DNA of 64,000 nt from Azohydromonas sediminis (GCF_003574675.1 NZ_QOAZ01000009.1:56512-120511); one strand, 5' to 3'; shown: positions 49,749 through 59,894, counted from the first letter of the stretch. Made by a program: numbers and translations. Notes: generated by a model not told the origin, from the sequence alone.

Positions 49749-50402
49749 TCACTCGGCCGGGCTGTCGTAGACGATCACCGTCAGGAAGCGGATCGGCAGC
49801 TCGACGAGCCGCCCGGGGCCGTGCGGGATCTGGCCGCTGAAGGTCAGCGAGTCGCCCGGCTGCAGCAGGTACGTCTGGCGGCCGTGGCGGTACTCCATCG
49901 TGCCGGCGAGCATGTGGATGAACTCGGTGCCCGGGTGCTCGAAGTCGGGGAACGACTCGCTCGGGTCGTCGATCGAGATCAGGAACGGCTCGAAGCGCTT
50001 GCGCGGGCCGGGGTCGTAGGCAAGCAGGTGGTACGTGTGGCCGCTCGGCGTGCCGCGGCGCACCACCTCCATCCCCTGGCCGGCCTTGACGTGCTGCGCG
50101 CGGCCTTCGGGCACGTCCCAGTGCTTGAACAGGGCCGACATCGACACGCCGAGCGCCTGCGCGATGCGCGCGAGCGTATCCAGGCTCGCCGAGACGAGGC
50201 CGTTCTCGATCTTCGACAGCAGGCTGCGGCTCACCGCCGCGCGCTCGGCCACCTGCCCGAGCGTGAGCCGGTGCGCCAGCCGCTGCTCGCGCACCGCGTG
50301 ACCGACGTAGCGGCCGAGCAGCGCGACGTCGGGCGAGGCCGATTCGGGCGTCGGCGCGACGTCCGGAGCGGCGGGGGGCGGTGGTGAGGCCGATCGGCGC
50401 AC
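49749..50402 (-). CDS. XRE-cupin transcriptional regulator, probable regulator of the methylamine operon
   Basis: A 217-residue regulator: a Pro/Ala-rich N terminus, a XRE helix-turn-helix domain (about 38-92; LTLGQVAERAAVSRSLLSKIENGLVSASLDTLARIAQALGV) and a C-terminal cupin domain (about 140-212; EHPGTEFIHMLAGTMEYRHG, LQPGDSLTFSGQIPHG) likely to sense a small ligand. This is the PuuR-type layout. GTG start at 50402. It is divergent from the N-methylglutamate operon and the palindrome at 50428-50446 between them is its probable operator; ligand could be an amine or amide intermediate (inference). Confidence 0.88.
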   Translation of the reverse strand: MRRSASPPPPAAPDVAPTPESASPDVALLGRYVGHAVREQRLAHRLTLGQVAERAAVSRSLLSKIENGLVSASLDTLARIAQALGVSMSALFKHWDVPEGRAQHVKAGQGMEVVRRGTPSGHTYHLLAYDPGPRKRFEPFLISIDDPSESFPDFEHPGTEFIHMLAGTMEYRHGRQTYLLQPGDSLTFSGQIPHGPGRLVELPIRFLTVIVYDSPAE

Positions 50403-50418
50403 GGGGTTGTTGATTCAG

Positions 50419-50434
50419 TGGCACTCTTGTTGCT
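50419..50434 (+). promoter_or_regulatory. Consensus sigma-54 promoter of the N-methylglutamate operon
   Basis: TGGCACTCTTGTTGCT equals the RpoN consensus TGGCAC-N5-TTGCT at every defined position. Predicted start near 50445, 56 bases before the mgdA ATG. A TTGATT/TACTAT sigma-70-like pair with 19-base spacing overlaps it and is a weaker alternative. Confidence 0.7.
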
Positions 50435-50446
50435 TACTATGCAACA
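50428..50446. promoter_or_regulatory. Palindromic operator overlapping the -12 element
   Basis: TGTTGC-TTACTAT-GCAACA is a perfect 6-bp inverted repeat with a 7-base core. It covers the -12 part of the sigma-54 promoter, where bound protein would block RNA polymerase. The divergent XRE-cupin protein is the obvious candidate binder. Confidence 0.6.
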
Positions 50447-50500
50447 GATTCGATTCCGGTGCACCATGCGGCAACACGCCGGGGGCACCGCCGCCACCCC

Positions 50501-51745
50501 ATGCCGCTGGGCCTGCTGAAGTTCCTGCTGTCGCACGAGCATCCCGAGCCGCGGATGTTCACCGCGCACGAGCGCCTGAAGCCGAGCTACGACGTCGTGA
50601 TCGTCGGCGCCGGCGGCCACGGCCTGGCCGCGGCGTACTACCTCGCACGCGACCACGGCATCACCAACGTGTGCGTGCTCGAGAAGGGCTACCTCGGCGG
50701 CGGCAACACCGGGCGCAACACGACGATCATCCGCTCGAACTACCTGACGCCCGAGGGCGTGAAGTTCTACGACGAGAGCGTGCGCCTGTGGCAGGACCTC
50801 TCCGAGGACTTCGACCTCAACCTGTTCTACAGCACGCGCGGCCACTACACGCTCGCGCACACCGATAGTGCGCTGCGCACCATGCGCTGGCGCGCCGAGG
50901 TCAACAAGCACCACGGCGTGGCGAGCGAAGTCGTCGGCCGCGACCACATCGCCGCGCACTGTCCGGGCATCGACCTCGACTGCGGCGGCACCGACCCGGT
51001 GCTCGGTGCGCTATACCACGCGCCCGGCGCGATCGCGCGCCACGACGCGGTGGCGTGGGGCTACGGGCGCGGCGCCGACCGCCGCGGCGTCGAGATCCAC
51101 CAGCAGACCGAAGTGCTCGGCATCGACGTCGATGCCGCCGGGCGCGTCGCCGGCGTGCGCACGTCGCGCGGGACCATCGCCACGCGCACCGTGCTCAGCG
51201 CCGTCGCCGGCTCGACGCCGGGCCTGCTCGCGATGGTGGGCCTGAAGAGCCCGATCACCGTCCACCCGCTGCAGGCCATGGTCAGCGAGCCGATGAAGCC
51301 CTGGCTCGACCCGATCGTTGTATCCGGGTCGCTGCACATCTACGTGAGCCAGACGGCGCGCGGCGAGCTCGTGATGGGCGCCTCGCTCGACCCGTACGAG
51401 CTGCACGGCACGCGCTCGACGTTCGACTTCGTCGAGCACCTGAGCGCGTCCATGCTCGAGCTGTTCCCGTGCCTGTCGCACGTGAAGATCGTGCGCCAGT
51501 GGGCCGGCATGGCCGACATGACGCCCGACTTCGCGCCGGTGATGGGGCCCACGCCGGTCGAGGGCTTCTACCTCGACGCCGGCTGGGGCACCTGGGGCTT
51601 CAAGGCGACGCCGGTGTGCGGCAAGACGATGGCATGGACCGTGGCGCACGGCAAGGCGCACGAGCTGATCACCGGCTTCGCGTTCGACCGCTTCGCCCGC
51701 TACGAGCTCACCGGCGAGAAGGGCGCCGCGAGCGTGGGGCACTGA
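50501..51745 (+). CDS. mgdA: N-methylglutamate dehydrogenase subunit A (SoxB-like, beta)
   Basis: A 414-residue DAO-family flavoprotein homologous to the sarcosine oxidase beta subunit. FAD-binding motif VVIVGAGGHGLAAAYYLA (residues about 32-49), GGGNTGRNTTIIRSNY, and His near 181 in ARHDAVAWGYGRGA, the region that carries covalent FMN in heterotetrameric sarcosine oxidase. Gene context (mgd, gmaS, mgs in one unit) points to N-methylglutamate rather than sarcosine as substrate. ATG 50501 has a weak ribosome-binding site; GTG 50459 is an in-frame alternative. Overlaps nothing upstream; mgdB follows after 3 bases. Confidence 0.9.
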   Translation: MPLGLLKFLLSHEHPEPRMFTAHERLKPSYDVVIVGAGGHGLAAAYYLARDHGITNVCVLEKGYLGGGNTGRNTTIIRSNYLTPEGVKFYDESVRLWQDLSEDFDLNLFYSTRGHYTLAHTDSALRTMRWRAEVNKHHGVASEVVGRDHIAAHCPGIDLDCGGTDPVLGALYHAPGAIARHDAVAWGYGRGADRRGVEIHQQTEVLGIDVDAAGRVAGVRTSRGTIATRTVLSAVAGSTPGLLAMVGLKSPITVHPLQAMVSEPMKPWLDPIVVSGSLHIYVSQTARGELVMGASLDPYELHGTRSTFDFVEHLSASMLELFPCLSHVKIVRQWAGMADMTPDFAPVMGPTPVEGFYLDAGWGTWGFKATPVCGKTMAWTVAHGKAHELITGFAFDRFARYELTGEKGAASVGH

Positions 51746-51748
51746 GCG

Positions 51749-52018
51749 ATGAAGCTGCTGCGCTGTCCCGTCAATGGCGTCAGGCCGATCAGCGAGTTCG
51801 CCTACGGCGGCGAGGTGCGCGCGATGCTCGACCCCGACCGCGCGAGCGACGCCGAGTGGGCGTCGTACGTGTTCGACCGCAGCGGCGCGCCCGGCGTCAA
51901 GCGCGAGTGGTGGTACCACCTGCCCAGCGGCACGTGGTTCATCGCCGAGCGCGACGTCGCGCGCGACACCGTGCTCGGCACCTGGCTGCCGCACGAGGTG
52001 CCGGAGGCAATGCGGTGA
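51749..52018 (+). CDS. mgdB: N-methylglutamate dehydrogenase subunit B (SoxD-like, delta)
   Basis: An 89-residue protein with the SoxD signature: LLRCPVNGVRPISEFAYGGEV and EWWYHLPSGTWFIAERDVARD. In sarcosine oxidases the delta subunit binds zinc; only one Cys is visible here, so a full zinc site is doubtful, as in other Mgd-type homologues. It follows mgdA after 3 bases and its stop overlaps the GTG start of the next gene (GTGA). Confidence 0.9.
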   Translation: MKLLRCPVNGVRPISEFAYGGEVRAMLDPDRASDAEWASYVFDRSGAPGVKREWWYHLPSGTWFIAERDVARDTVLGTWLPHEVPEAMR

Positions 52019-55000
52019 AGCGACTGCCCCCGGTGCCCGGCGAGTGGATCGACCGCTCGCGGTCGGTGCACTTCATCTTCGACGGCCGCGCGTTCACCGG
52101 CTTTGCCGGCGATACCGTCACGAGCGCGCTGCTCGCCGCCGGCCAGACGCTGCTCGGGCGCAGCTTCAAATACCACCGCCCGCGCAGCGTGTGGGGCTAC
52201 GCGAACACCGACGTCAACGTGCTGGTGCAGGTCGGCCAGCGGCTGAACGTGCGCGCCGACGTCGAGCCGCTCGTCGACGGCCTCGTCGCCGAGCCGGTCA
52301 ACGTCGAGTTCGGCGGCCTCGCGGGCGACCGCCTCGCGTGGCTCGATCGTTTCGCGAAGGCCTTCCCGGCCGGCTTCTACTACAAGGCGTTCCACAGCAA
52401 GCGCTGGTTCCCGACCTGGGAGCGGCTGATCCGCCGCACGACGGGGCTCGGCCGGCTCGACCTCGCGACGCCGCGGATCTCCACGCCCAAGCGCTACGAC
52501 CACACCGACGTGCTCGTCGTCGGCGGCGGCTGGTCGGGGCTGCAGGCGGCCCTTGCCGCGGCCGACGAAGGCGCACGGGTGCTGCTCGTCGACGAGAACG
52601 CTCGACTGGGCGGCAGCGCGTTCGACGCCCGCGCCGGCGGCCCCGGGCTCGCGGCGCTGCAGGCGCTGCTCGCGCAGGTCGCGGCGCACCCGCGCATTCG
52701 CACGCACGCCTCGGCGTTCGCCGCGGGTTTCTATGCCGATCACTGGGTGCCCGTCGTCACGCGCGAGCATGTCGTCAAGGTGCGCTGCGCGTCGCTCGTC
52801 GTCGCCCAGGGCGCCTGGGAGCAGCCGGCCGTGTTCCGCCACAACGACCGCCCCGGCGTGATGACGGCCGGCGCCGCGCTGCGGCTCGCGCACCGGCACG
52901 CGGTCGCGTGCGGCGAGCGCGCCGTCGTGCTCACGGCCAATCCCGAGGGCTACGCCGCCGCGCTCGACCTGCACGCGCTCGGTGTCGGCGTCGCGGCCGT
53001 CGTCGACCTGCGCGCCGCACCGGGGCCGCGCTCGGCGCCGTTCGCGCAGGCCGTGCGCGACGCCGGCATCCGCATCGTCACCGGCCACGCGGTCCAGGAA
53101 GCAATCGCCGGTGCCGACCCCCGCGTCGCCGCGGTGGTGCTGGCGCCGTTCCCGGGCGGCGCACCCGGCGAGCGGCTCGCCTGCGACACGGTGCTGACGA
53201 GCACCGGCTTCGCGCCGGCGGCGAGCCTGCTGTATCAGGCCGGCGCGCGGATGCGCTACGACGACGCCGTCGAGCAGTTCGTCCCCGCCGCGCTGCCCGA
53301 CGGCGTGTTCGCGTGCGGCCGCGTCGCCGGCGCCTACGACCCCGACACGAAGACGGCGCAGGCGCGCGACGCCGGTGCGCGCGCTGCCGCGCACGCGCTC
53401 GGCCGCGGCGTGCCGGTGGCCGTGACCGTGCCGCCACCGGCCGAGCCGCCGTCGCACCCGTGGCCGATCGTCGAGCACCTGCAGGGCAAGAACTTCGTCG
53501 ACTTCGACGAGGACCTGCAGGTCAAGGACCTGCGCATCGCCGTGCAGGAGGGCTTCGACAACGTCGAGCTGCTCAAGCGCTTCACGACCAACGGCATGGG
53601 CCCGAGCCAGGGCAAGCACAGCAACATGACGGCGTTGCGCGTGCTCGCGAAGGCGCTCGGTCGGCCCGTCGGCGAGGTCGGCACGACGACGGCGCGACCG
53701 CTGTACCACCCGGTGACTATGGCGCACCTGGGCGGGCGGCGCTTCCACCCGCAGCGCCGCACGCCGCTCGACGCCGAGCTCGACGCGCTCGGCGCGGTGT
53801 GGATGGGTGCCGGCGTCTGGCGCCGGCCGGCGTACTTCGCGCGCCCCGGGCTGTCGCGCGAGGCGTGCATCGTCGCCGAAGTGGCCGCGGTGCGCGAGCG
53901 CTGCGGGCTGATCGACGTCGGCACGCTTGGCAAGATCGAGGTGCGCGGGCCGCAGGCCGGCGAGCTGCTCGAGCGCCTGTACACCGGCCGCTTCGCCGCG
54001 ATGAAGCCGGGCACGACGCGCTACGCGCTCGCGCTCGACGAGGCCGGCGTCGTGATCGACGACGGCGTCGTCGGCTGCCTCGCGCCCGATCACTTCTACG
54101 TCAGCACGACGACGTCAGCCGCGCCCACCGTCTACCGCGAGATGCAGCGCTGGAACGCCATCTGGCGTCTCGACGCGACGCTGGTGAACCTGACTGGGCA
54201 CATGGCGGCGGTCTCGCTCGCCGGCCCGCAGGCGCCCGCGGTGCTGCAGCGTGTGCTCGACCTGCCGCTGGTCGACCTGCCGTACCTCGCGCTGCGCCGC
54301 GCCGGGTTCCGCCCCGGGCTCGGCCTCGACGGCGTCGAGGCGCGCGTGCTGCGCGTGGGTTTCGTCGGCGAGTGGGGCGTCGAACTGCACGTGCCGGCCG
54401 GCGCGGGCGCGGCGCTGTGGCGCGCGCTGACGGCCGCCGGCGCCGACCACGGCCTCGCGCCGTTCGGCGTCGAGGCGCAGCGCGTGCTGCGCCTCGAGAA
54501 GGGCCACCTGATCGTCGGCCAGGACACCGACGGGCTGACGACGCCGCTGGAGGCCGGCCTCGCGTGGGCGCTGAAGATGGACAAGCCCTTCTTCGTCGGC
54601 CAGCGCAGCCTGCGCATCGTGCAGGCGCGGCCGCGCAAGCAGGTGCTGGTCGGCTTCACGCTGCCGGCCGATGCGCCGGTGCCCGACGAGTGCCACCTCG
54701 TGATCCACGACGGCGCGATCGCCGGCCGGGTGACGAGCGTCGCGCGCAGCGCTGCGCTCGGCTGCACGGTCGGGCTGGCGTACGTGCCGCCGGCGCTCGC
54801 GGCGCCGGGCACGCCGATCACGATCCGCCTCACGGGCCCGAACCCGGCCGCGGCGCCGACCGTGACCGCCACCGTCGCGGCGCTGCCGTTCTACGACGCC
54901 GAGGGCCACCGCATGCGCGAGACCGTTGTGTCCAGGGCCGCGTCGGCACCGCCCGTCGTCGCATCCCCGCGCGGCGAGGCGCTCGCGCGGTGGCCGGCGA

Positions 55001-55542
55001 TCGAGCCGTCGGCCTGCGTCGCGGTGACGCCGCTGGCCGGTGCGCGGCTCGGCTTCAAAGGGCCGCGCGCGATCGAGTTCGCGGCGACGCTGGCCGCGCT
55101 GCCGGCACCGAACCGCGTCGCCGAGCTGCCCGGCGGCGTGCAGCTGCTGCGGCTCGGGTCGGGCGAGTTCATGCTCGACGCGTCGGCGGCGGCCGACGAC
55201 GGTGCGCTGCCGGCATGGGCCGCGCGCATCGCCGGCGCCGGCCCCGGCGTCCACGAGGTGATCCGCCAGGACGCGGCGCTGCTGCTGCACGGCCCGCGCG
55301 TGCGCGACCTGCTGCTGCAGGTCTGCGCCGTCGACCTCGCCGCGCCCGACGCACCCGCCGACGAGGTCGTGATGACGCAGGTGATCGGCGTGCCGGTCGT
55401 CGCGACGCGCCATCGCGTCGACGGCCACCTGGCCGTGCGCCTCGTCACCGACCCCACGTGGATGCCGTACCTGCGGCACGAGTTGTGCGTGATCGCCGCC
55501 GACGTCACGCGTGAAACCTCCGGAGGCCCCCATGAACCGTGA
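52015..55542 (+). CDS. mgdC: N-methylglutamate dehydrogenase alpha-gamma fusion (SoxA + SoxG)
   Basis: A 1175-residue protein. The SoxA/alpha part has an N-terminal ferredoxin-like fold without cluster cysteines (residues about 15-90), a NAD/FAD Rossmann region starting [22 protein letters not shown] near 164, and a GcvT-type folate-binding domain from about 580 to 960. From about residue 967 the frame continues without a stop into a SoxG/gamma domain ([25 protein letters not shown] ... [11 protein letters not shown]), normally a separate protein (mgdD). It transfers the methyl-derived C1 unit to THF. GTG start overlaps mgdB; its last 11 bases overlap gmaS. Confidence 0.9.
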   Translation: MKRLPPVPGEWIDRSRSVHFIFDGRAFTGFAGDTVTSALLAAGQTLLGRSFKYHRPRSVWGYANTDVNVLVQVGQRLNVRADVEPLVDGLVAEPVNVEFGGLAGDRLAWLDRFAKAFPAGFYYKAFHSKRWFPTWERLIRRTTGLGRLDLATPRISTPKRYDHTDVLVVGGGWSGLQAALAAADEGARVLLVDENARLGGSAFDARAGGPGLAALQALLAQVAAHPRIRTHASAFAAGFYADHWVPVVTREHVVKVRCASLVVAQGAWEQPAVFRHNDRPGVMTAGAALRLAHRHAVACGERAVVLTANPEGYAAALDLHALGVGVAAVVDLRAAPGPRSAPFAQAVRDAGIRIVTGHAVQEAIAGADPRVAAVVLAPFPGGAPGERLACDTVLTSTGFAPAASLLYQAGARMRYDDAVEQFVPAALPDGVFACGRVAGAYDPDTKTAQARDAGARAAAHALGRGVPVAVTVPPPAEPPSHPWPIVEHLQGKNFVDFDEDLQVKDLRIAVQEGFDNVELLKRFTTNGMGPSQGKHSNMTALRVLAKALGRPVGEVGTTTARPLYHPVTMAHLGGRRFHPQRRTPLDAELDALGAVWMGAGVWRRPAYFARPGLSREACIVAEVAAVRERCGLIDVGTLGKIEVRGPQAGELLERLYTGRFAAMKPGTTRYALALDEAGVVIDDGVVGCLAPDHFYVSTTTSAAPTVYREMQRWNAIWRLDATLVNLTGHMAAVSLAGPQAPAVLQRVLDLPLVDLPYLALRRAGFRPGLGLDGVEARVLRVGFVGEWGVELHVPAGAGAALWRALTAAGADHGLAPFGVEAQRVLRLEKGHLIVGQDTDGLTTPLEAGLAWALKMDKPFFVGQRSLRIVQARPRKQVLVGFTLPADAPVPDECHLVIHDGAIAGRVTSVARSAALGCTVGLAYVPPALAAPGTPITIRLTGPNPAAAPTVTATVAALPFYDAEGHRMRETVVSRAASAPPVVASPRGEALARWPAIEPSACVAVTPLAGARLGFKGPRAIEFAATLAALPAPNRVAELPGGVQLLRLGSGEFMLDASAAADDGALPAWAARIAGAGPGVHEVIRQDAALLLHGPRVRDLLLQVCAVDLAAPDAPADEVVMTQVIGVPVVATRHRVDGHLAVRLVTDPTWMPYLRHELCVIAADVTRETSGGPHEP

Positions 55543-56866
55543 ACAAGCCAAGGCCTGGTGCGCCGAGCGCGGCATCCGCTACCTGCTCGCGCAGTTCGTC
55601 GACATCCACGGCGCCGCGAAGGCCAAGGCGGTCCCGGTCGAGCACCTCGACATGGTGCTCGACGACGGTGCCGGCTTCGCCGGCTTCGCGCTGTGGGGGC
55701 TGGGCATGGGGCCGCACGGCCCCGACTACATGGCGCGCGGCGACCTCGCGTCGCTGGCGCCGATGCCGTGGATGCCGGGCTTCGCGCGGCTCGCGTGCGA
55801 CGGCCACGTGAAGGGCGAGCCCTACGAATACTGCTCGCGCGTCGTGCTCAAGCGCGCGCTCGCCGCACTCGCCGACGAGGGCTACACGATGTACACCGGC
55901 ATCGAGCCCGAGTTCATGCTGCTCAAGCGCGGCGCGGACGGCGCGCTCGCACCGGCCGACGACACCGACACGCTCGACAAGCCCTGCTACGACTACAAGG
56001 GCCTCGCGCGCAACGCGGCCTGCCTCGACGCGATGACGAGCGCGCTGCGCGAAGGCGGCCTCGACGTCTACCAGATCGACCACGAGGACGCCAACGGCCA
56101 GTTCGAGGTCAACTTCACCTACGCCGACGCGCTGACCACCGCCGACCGCCTCGTCTACCTGAAGATGGGCGTCAGCGAGATCGCGCGCGCGCACGGCATG
56201 GTCGCCACCTTCATGCCCAAGCCGTTCGCCGACCGCACCGGCACCGGTGCGCACTTCCACATCTCGCTCGGCAACGGCCAGGTGAAGAACCTGTTCCACG
56301 ACGACGCCGACCCGCAGCGCATGGGACTGTCGAAGCTCGGCTACCACTTCCTCGCCGGGCTGCTCGCGCACGCGCAGGCGCTTGCCGCCGTCTGTGCGCC
56401 CACGGTCAACTCATACAAGCGCCTCGTCGTCGGGCGGTCGCTGTCGGGTGCGACGTGGGCGCCGGCGTACATCGCCTACGGTGACAACAACCGCACCGCG
56501 TGCGTGCGCATCCCGTACGGCCGCATCGAGATGCGTCTGGCCGACGGTTCGATGAACCCGTACCTGGCCACGGCGGCGATCCTCGCGGCCGGCATGGACG
56601 GCGTGCGCCGCCGGCTCGAGCCGGGGCGGCCGTGCAACGACAACCTGTACGAGTGCAGCGCCGACCAGCTGCGCGAACGCGGCATTGGCGTGCTGCCGCA
56701 GACGCTCGCCGACGCGATCACCGCGTTCGAGCGCGACGATGTCGTGCGCGGCGCCTTGGGCGACGCGCTGGCGGCCGAATTCATCCGCCTCAAGCGCATG
56801 GAATGGACCGAGTACTGCCGTCACGTCAGCGGGTGGGAGACCCGCCGCTACCTCGAATTCTTCTGA
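55532..56866 (+). CDS. gmaS: Gamma-glutamylmethylamide synthetase
   Basis: A 444-residue glutamine-synthetase-fold enzyme of the GmaS/GlnT group that joins methylamine to glutamate with ATP, giving gamma-glutamylmethylamide. Motifs: [19 protein letters not shown] at the N terminus, [61 protein letters not shown] clean ribosome-binding site (CCGGAGG) precedes ATG 55532, which lies inside the end of the mgdC-D gene. The flanking mgd and mgs genes separate it from the housekeeping glutamine synthetase. Confidence 0.93.
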   Translation: MNREQAKAWCAERGIRYLLAQFVDIHGAAKAKAVPVEHLDMVLDDGAGFAGFALWGLGMGPHGPDYMARGDLASLAPMPWMPGFARLACDGHVKGEPYEYCSRVVLKRALAALADEGYTMYTGIEPEFMLLKRGADGALAPADDTDTLDKPCYDYKGLARNAACLDAMTSALREGGLDVYQIDHEDANGQFEVNFTYADALTTADRLVYLKMGVSEIARAHGMVATFMPKPFADRTGTGAHFHISLGNGQVKNLFHDDADPQRMGLSKLGYHFLAGLLAHAQALAAVCAPTVNSYKRLVVGRSLSGATWAPAYIAYGDNNRTACVRIPYGRIEMRLADGSMNPYLATAAILAAGMDGVRRRLEPGRPCNDNLYECSADQLRERGIGVLPQTLADAITAFERDDVVRGALGDALAAEFIRLKRMEWTEYCRHVSGWETRRYLEFF

Positions 56867-56891
56867 TCCCCCGCGACAAGGAGCCCATGCC

Positions 56892-57785
56892 ATGTGCGGC
56901 ATCGTCGGCCTGCTGATCCGCAACCCCGAACTGCGCCCGCGCCTGGGCGAGCTGATGCTGCCGATCCTCATCGGGATGACCAGCCGCGGCCCCGAGGCCG
57001 CCGGCCTCGCGGTGTTCAACCCCGACTCCGGCGCGCGCACGCAGGCGAGCCTGTTCAGCGACGCGAAGGGGTATGACTTCGCGCCGCTGGCCGAGCGCCA
57101 CCACGCGGCCTTCGGCGAGCGTCCCGAGCTCGTCGTGCATGGCCAGCACGCACTGCTGCGCAGCGCGCAGCCGGCCGACGCGCTGCGCCGGTGGCTGCAC
57201 GCCGAGTTCCCGGAGCTGCACCTGCTCGCGATCGGCCACGCGATCACGCTGTACAAGGACGTCGGCACGCCGGCGCAGATCGCGCAGCGCTACGGCTTCG
57301 AGCGGCTCGCCGGCACGCACGTCGTCGGCCACACGCGCATGGCCACCGAGAGCGCGGTCACGCCGGCACACTCGCACCCGTACACCGCCGGCGAGGACTT
57401 CTGCCTCGTGCACAACGGGTCGCTGTCGAACCCCTACGAGATCCGCCGCATGCTCGAGCCGCGCGGCATCGCGTTCGAGACCGACTGCGACACCGAGGCT
57501 GCGTGCCGCTTCCTCGAGTGGCGCACGCGCGAGGGCGACGACCTGCACACGGCGCTCAAGCGCGGCTTCGACGTGTTCGACGGTTTCTACACCTTCCTGA
57601 TGGGCGACGCGACGCAGCTCGCGCTGGTGCGCGACACGTTCGCGTGCAAGCCGGCGGTGGTCGCCGAGCACGACGACTACGTCGCGATCGCGAGCGAGTT
57701 CCACGCGCTCGCGCACCTGCCCGGCATCGACGACGCGCGCATCTTCGAGCCGGTGCCCGAGCAGATTTACGTCTGGAAAGCCTGA
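56892..57785 (+). CDS. mgsA: N-methylglutamate synthase subunit A (class II amidotransferase)
   Basis: A 297-residue Ntn-type glutamine amidotransferase with catalytic Cys2 (MCGIVGLL), TSRGPEAAGLAVFN, GHTRMATESAVTPAHSHPY and HNGSLSN motifs. It equals the amidotransferase domain of glutamate synthase. In the N-methylglutamate pathway it frees methylamine from gamma-glutamylmethylamide and passes it to the synthase centre. An out-of-frame ATG six bases upstream is disregarded because Cys must be residue 2. mgsB follows after 4 bases. Confidence 0.93.
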   Translation: MCGIVGLLIRNPELRPRLGELMLPILIGMTSRGPEAAGLAVFNPDSGARTQASLFSDAKGYDFAPLAERHHAAFGERPELVVHGQHALLRSAQPADALRRWLHAEFPELHLLAIGHAITLYKDVGTPAQIAQRYGFERLAGTHVVGHTRMATESAVTPAHSHPYTAGEDFCLVHNGSLSNPYEIRRMLEPRGIAFETDCDTEAACRFLEWRTREGDDLHTALKRGFDVFDGFYTFLMGDATQLALVRDTFACKPAVVAEHDDYVAIASEFHALAHLPGIDDARIFEPVPEQIYVWKA

Positions 57786-57789
57786 CGCG

Positions 57790-58500
57790 ATGACGACCGC
57801 CACCACACTCGACGAACTCGTGTTCGACCTGCGCACGACGCCGCTGCGCGAGGTCAACCGCTTCCTGCACGGCACCGAAGGTGTCGAGACGCCGGTGCGC
57901 ATCGTCCACCCCGACGGTGCGCACAACATCGCGGTCGGCATGCACGCGCCGTGGCGCGTCAGCGTGCACGGCCACACCGGCTACTACTGCGCCGGGATGA
58001 ACCAGGACGCCAACGTCACGATCCACGGCAATGCCGGCCCCGGCGTGGCCGAGAACATGATGAGCGGGCGCGTGCACGTCAAGGGCTTCGCGTCGGTGGC
58101 TGCCGGCGCGTCGGGCCACGGCGGGCTGCTCGTGATCGACGGCGATGCGTCGCTGCGCTGCGGCATCTCGATGAAGGGCATCGACATCGTCGTCGGCGGC
58201 AGCGTCGGCAGCTTCAGCGCCTTCATGGCGCAGGCCGGGCGGCTCGTCGTCTGCGGCGACGCCGGCGACGCGCTCGGCGACTCGCTGTACGAGGCCGTGA
58301 TCTACGTGAAGGGCGCGATCAAGTCGCTCGGCGCCGACGCGCAGATCGAGCCGATGACCGACACCGATATGGCGACGGTGGCCGCGCTGCTCGCGGCCGC
58401 CGGCGCGCCGCACGACCGCCACGACCCGCGCGACTTCAAGCGGGTGGCCAGCGCCCGAAGCCTGTACCACTGGAACGCCGACGCGAATCAAGAGTACTGA
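57790..58500 (+). CDS. mgsB: N-methylglutamate synthase subunit B (GXGXG protein)
   Basis: A 236-residue protein equal to the C-terminal GXGXG domain of glutamate synthase: a right-handed beta-helix with repeated Gly-rich turns (VHGHTGYYCAG, IHGNAGPGVAENM, VAAGASGHGGLL, VVGGSVGSFSAFMAQAGRLVVCGDAGDALGDSLYEA). It is a structural subunit that supports the amidotransferase and FMN subunits. It lies 4 bases after mgsA and one base before mgsC. Confidence 0.92.
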   Translation: MTTATTLDELVFDLRTTPLREVNRFLHGTEGVETPVRIVHPDGAHNIAVGMHAPWRVSVHGHTGYYCAGMNQDANVTIHGNAGPGVAENMMSGRVHVKGFASVAAGASGHGGLLVIDGDASLRCGISMKGIDIVVGGSVGSFSAFMAQAGRLVVCGDAGDALGDSLYEAVIYVKGAIKSLGADAQIEPMTDTDMATVAALLAAAGAPHDRHDPRDFKRVASARSLYHWNADANQEY

Positions 58501-58501
58501 G

Positions 58502-59851
58502 ATGACTGCACCACACCTCGAGGAAAGCTGGGGCTACGACGCCAAGACGCTGGCCTACATCCAGCACGCGGCGGCGACCGGCCTGTACGAGATCCGCGGC
58601 CTGGGCGCGAAGCGCCGCGTGCCGCACTTCGACGACCTCGTGTTCCTCGGCGCGTCGCTGTCGCGCTACCCGCTCGAGGGCTACCGCGAGCGCTGCGTGA
58701 CGAAGACGGTGCTCGGTACGCGCCACGGCGCCAAGCCGATCGAGCTGGCCACCCCGATCACGATCGCCGGCATGAGCTTCGGCAGCCTGTCGGCGAACGT
58801 GAAGGAGGCGCTGGGCCTGGCCGCGACCGAGGTCGGCACGAGCACGACGACGGGCGACGGCGGCATGACGCCCGAGGAGCGGCGCAGCAGCAAGACGCTG
58901 ATCTACCAGTGCCTGCCGTCGCGCTACGGCTTCAACCCCGACGACGTGCGCCGCGCCGATGCGATCGAGATCGTGATCGGCCAGGGCGCCAAGCCCGGCG
59001 GCGGCGGCATGCTGCTCGGCCAGAAGGTCAACCCGCGGGTCGCGAAGATGCGCACGCTGCCCGAAGGCGTCGACCAGCGCAGCGCCTGCCGTCACCCCGA
59101 CTGGACCGGCCCCGACGACCTCGAGATCAAGATCAAGGAGCTGCGCGAGATCACCGACTGGGAAAAGCCGATCTACGTGAAGGTCGGCGCGACGCGCACC
59201 TACTACGACGTCAAGCTCGCGATCAACAGCGGCGCCGACGTCGTCGTCGTCGACGGCATGCAAGGCGGCACCGCGGCGACGCAGACCGTGTTCATCGAGC
59301 ACGTCGGCATCCCGACGCTGGCCGCGGTGCGGCAGGCGGCCGACGCGATCGCCGACATGAACATGAAGGGGGTGGTGCAGCTCGTCGTCTCGGGCGGCAT
59401 CCGCAGCGGCGCCGACGTCGCCAAGGCGCTCGCGCTCGGGGCGGATGCGGTCTCGATCGGGCAGGCGGTGCTGATGGCGATGGGCTGCAACTCGTCGAGC
59501 TGGGTGAAGCCCGACGGCACGCACGTCGACGCCACCGCCGACTACGCCGCGCTCGGCACTGCGCCGGGCACCTGCCACCACTGCCACACCGGCCGCTGCC
59601 CGGTCGGGCTGACGACGCAGGACGAGGCGCTCGAGAAGCGCCTGCACCCGCCGATCGGCGCGAAGCGGCTGCGCAACTACCTGAAGACGCTGACGATGGA
59701 GCTGACGACGATCGCGCGCGCGTGCGGCAAGCAGAACGTGCACCACCTCGAGCCCGAGGACTTGGTCGCGCTGACGATCGAGGCCGCGGCGATGGCGCGC
59801 GTGCCGCTGGCGGGCACCGACTGGATCCCGGGGCACGAGGCGCGACGCTGA
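58502..59851 (+). CDS. mgsC: N-methylglutamate synthase subunit C (FMN synthase subunit)
   Basis: A 449-residue glutamate-synthase FMN domain: PITIAGMSFGSLSANVKEALG, GDGGMTPEE, GQGAKPGGGGMLLG, VKVGATRTYYDVKLAINSGADVVVVDGMQGGTAATQ, and the cluster-type cysteines CHHCHTGRCPVGL near residues 360-372. It joins methylamine to the 2-oxo acid (2-oxoglutarate) and reduces the imine to N-methylglutamate. Last gene of the operon; gshA follows after 76 bases with its own promoter-like element. Confidence 0.93.
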   Translation: MTAPHLEESWGYDAKTLAYIQHAAATGLYEIRGLGAKRRVPHFDDLVFLGASLSRYPLEGYRERCVTKTVLGTRHGAKPIELATPITIAGMSFGSLSANVKEALGLAATEVGTSTTTGDGGMTPEERRSSKTLIYQCLPSRYGFNPDDVRRADAIEIVIGQGAKPGGGGMLLGQKVNPRVAKMRTLPEGVDQRSACRHPDWTGPDDLEIKIKELREITDWEKPIYVKVGATRTYYDVKLAINSGADVVVVDGMQGGTAATQTVFIEHVGIPTLAAVRQAADAIADMNMKGVVQLVVSGGIRSGADVAKALALGADAVSIGQAVLMAMGCNSSSWVKPDGTHVDATADYAALGTAPGTCHHCHTGRCPVGLTTQDEALEKRLHPPIGAKRLRNYLKTLTMELTTIARACGKQNVHHLEPEDLVALTIEAAAMARVPLAGTDWIPGHEARR

Positions 59852-59894
59852 GCCCGCGCGGGGCGGCGGCGAGCGCCGTGCGCAGGCCGGCTCC

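Noticed and set aside
50457..50464. GGTGCACC downstream of the sigma-54 promoter as an NtrC site
   Set aside because: It is a short palindrome without the N5 spacer of NtrC sites and lies downstream of the predicted start; chance is likely in GC-rich DNA.
51774..55514. A 1246-codon Arg-rich open frame parallel to the mgdC-D gene
   Set aside because: Other-frame shadow; more than a third Arg/Ala with no motif, while the mgdC-D frame matches SoxA and SoxG throughout.
50501..55542. Annotation of the cluster as ordinary sarcosine oxidase soxBDAG
   Set aside because: The same transcription unit carries gmaS and three split glutamate-synthase-like subunits, the full N-methylglutamate pathway set; no glyA or purU, common in sarcosine oxidase operons, is present.
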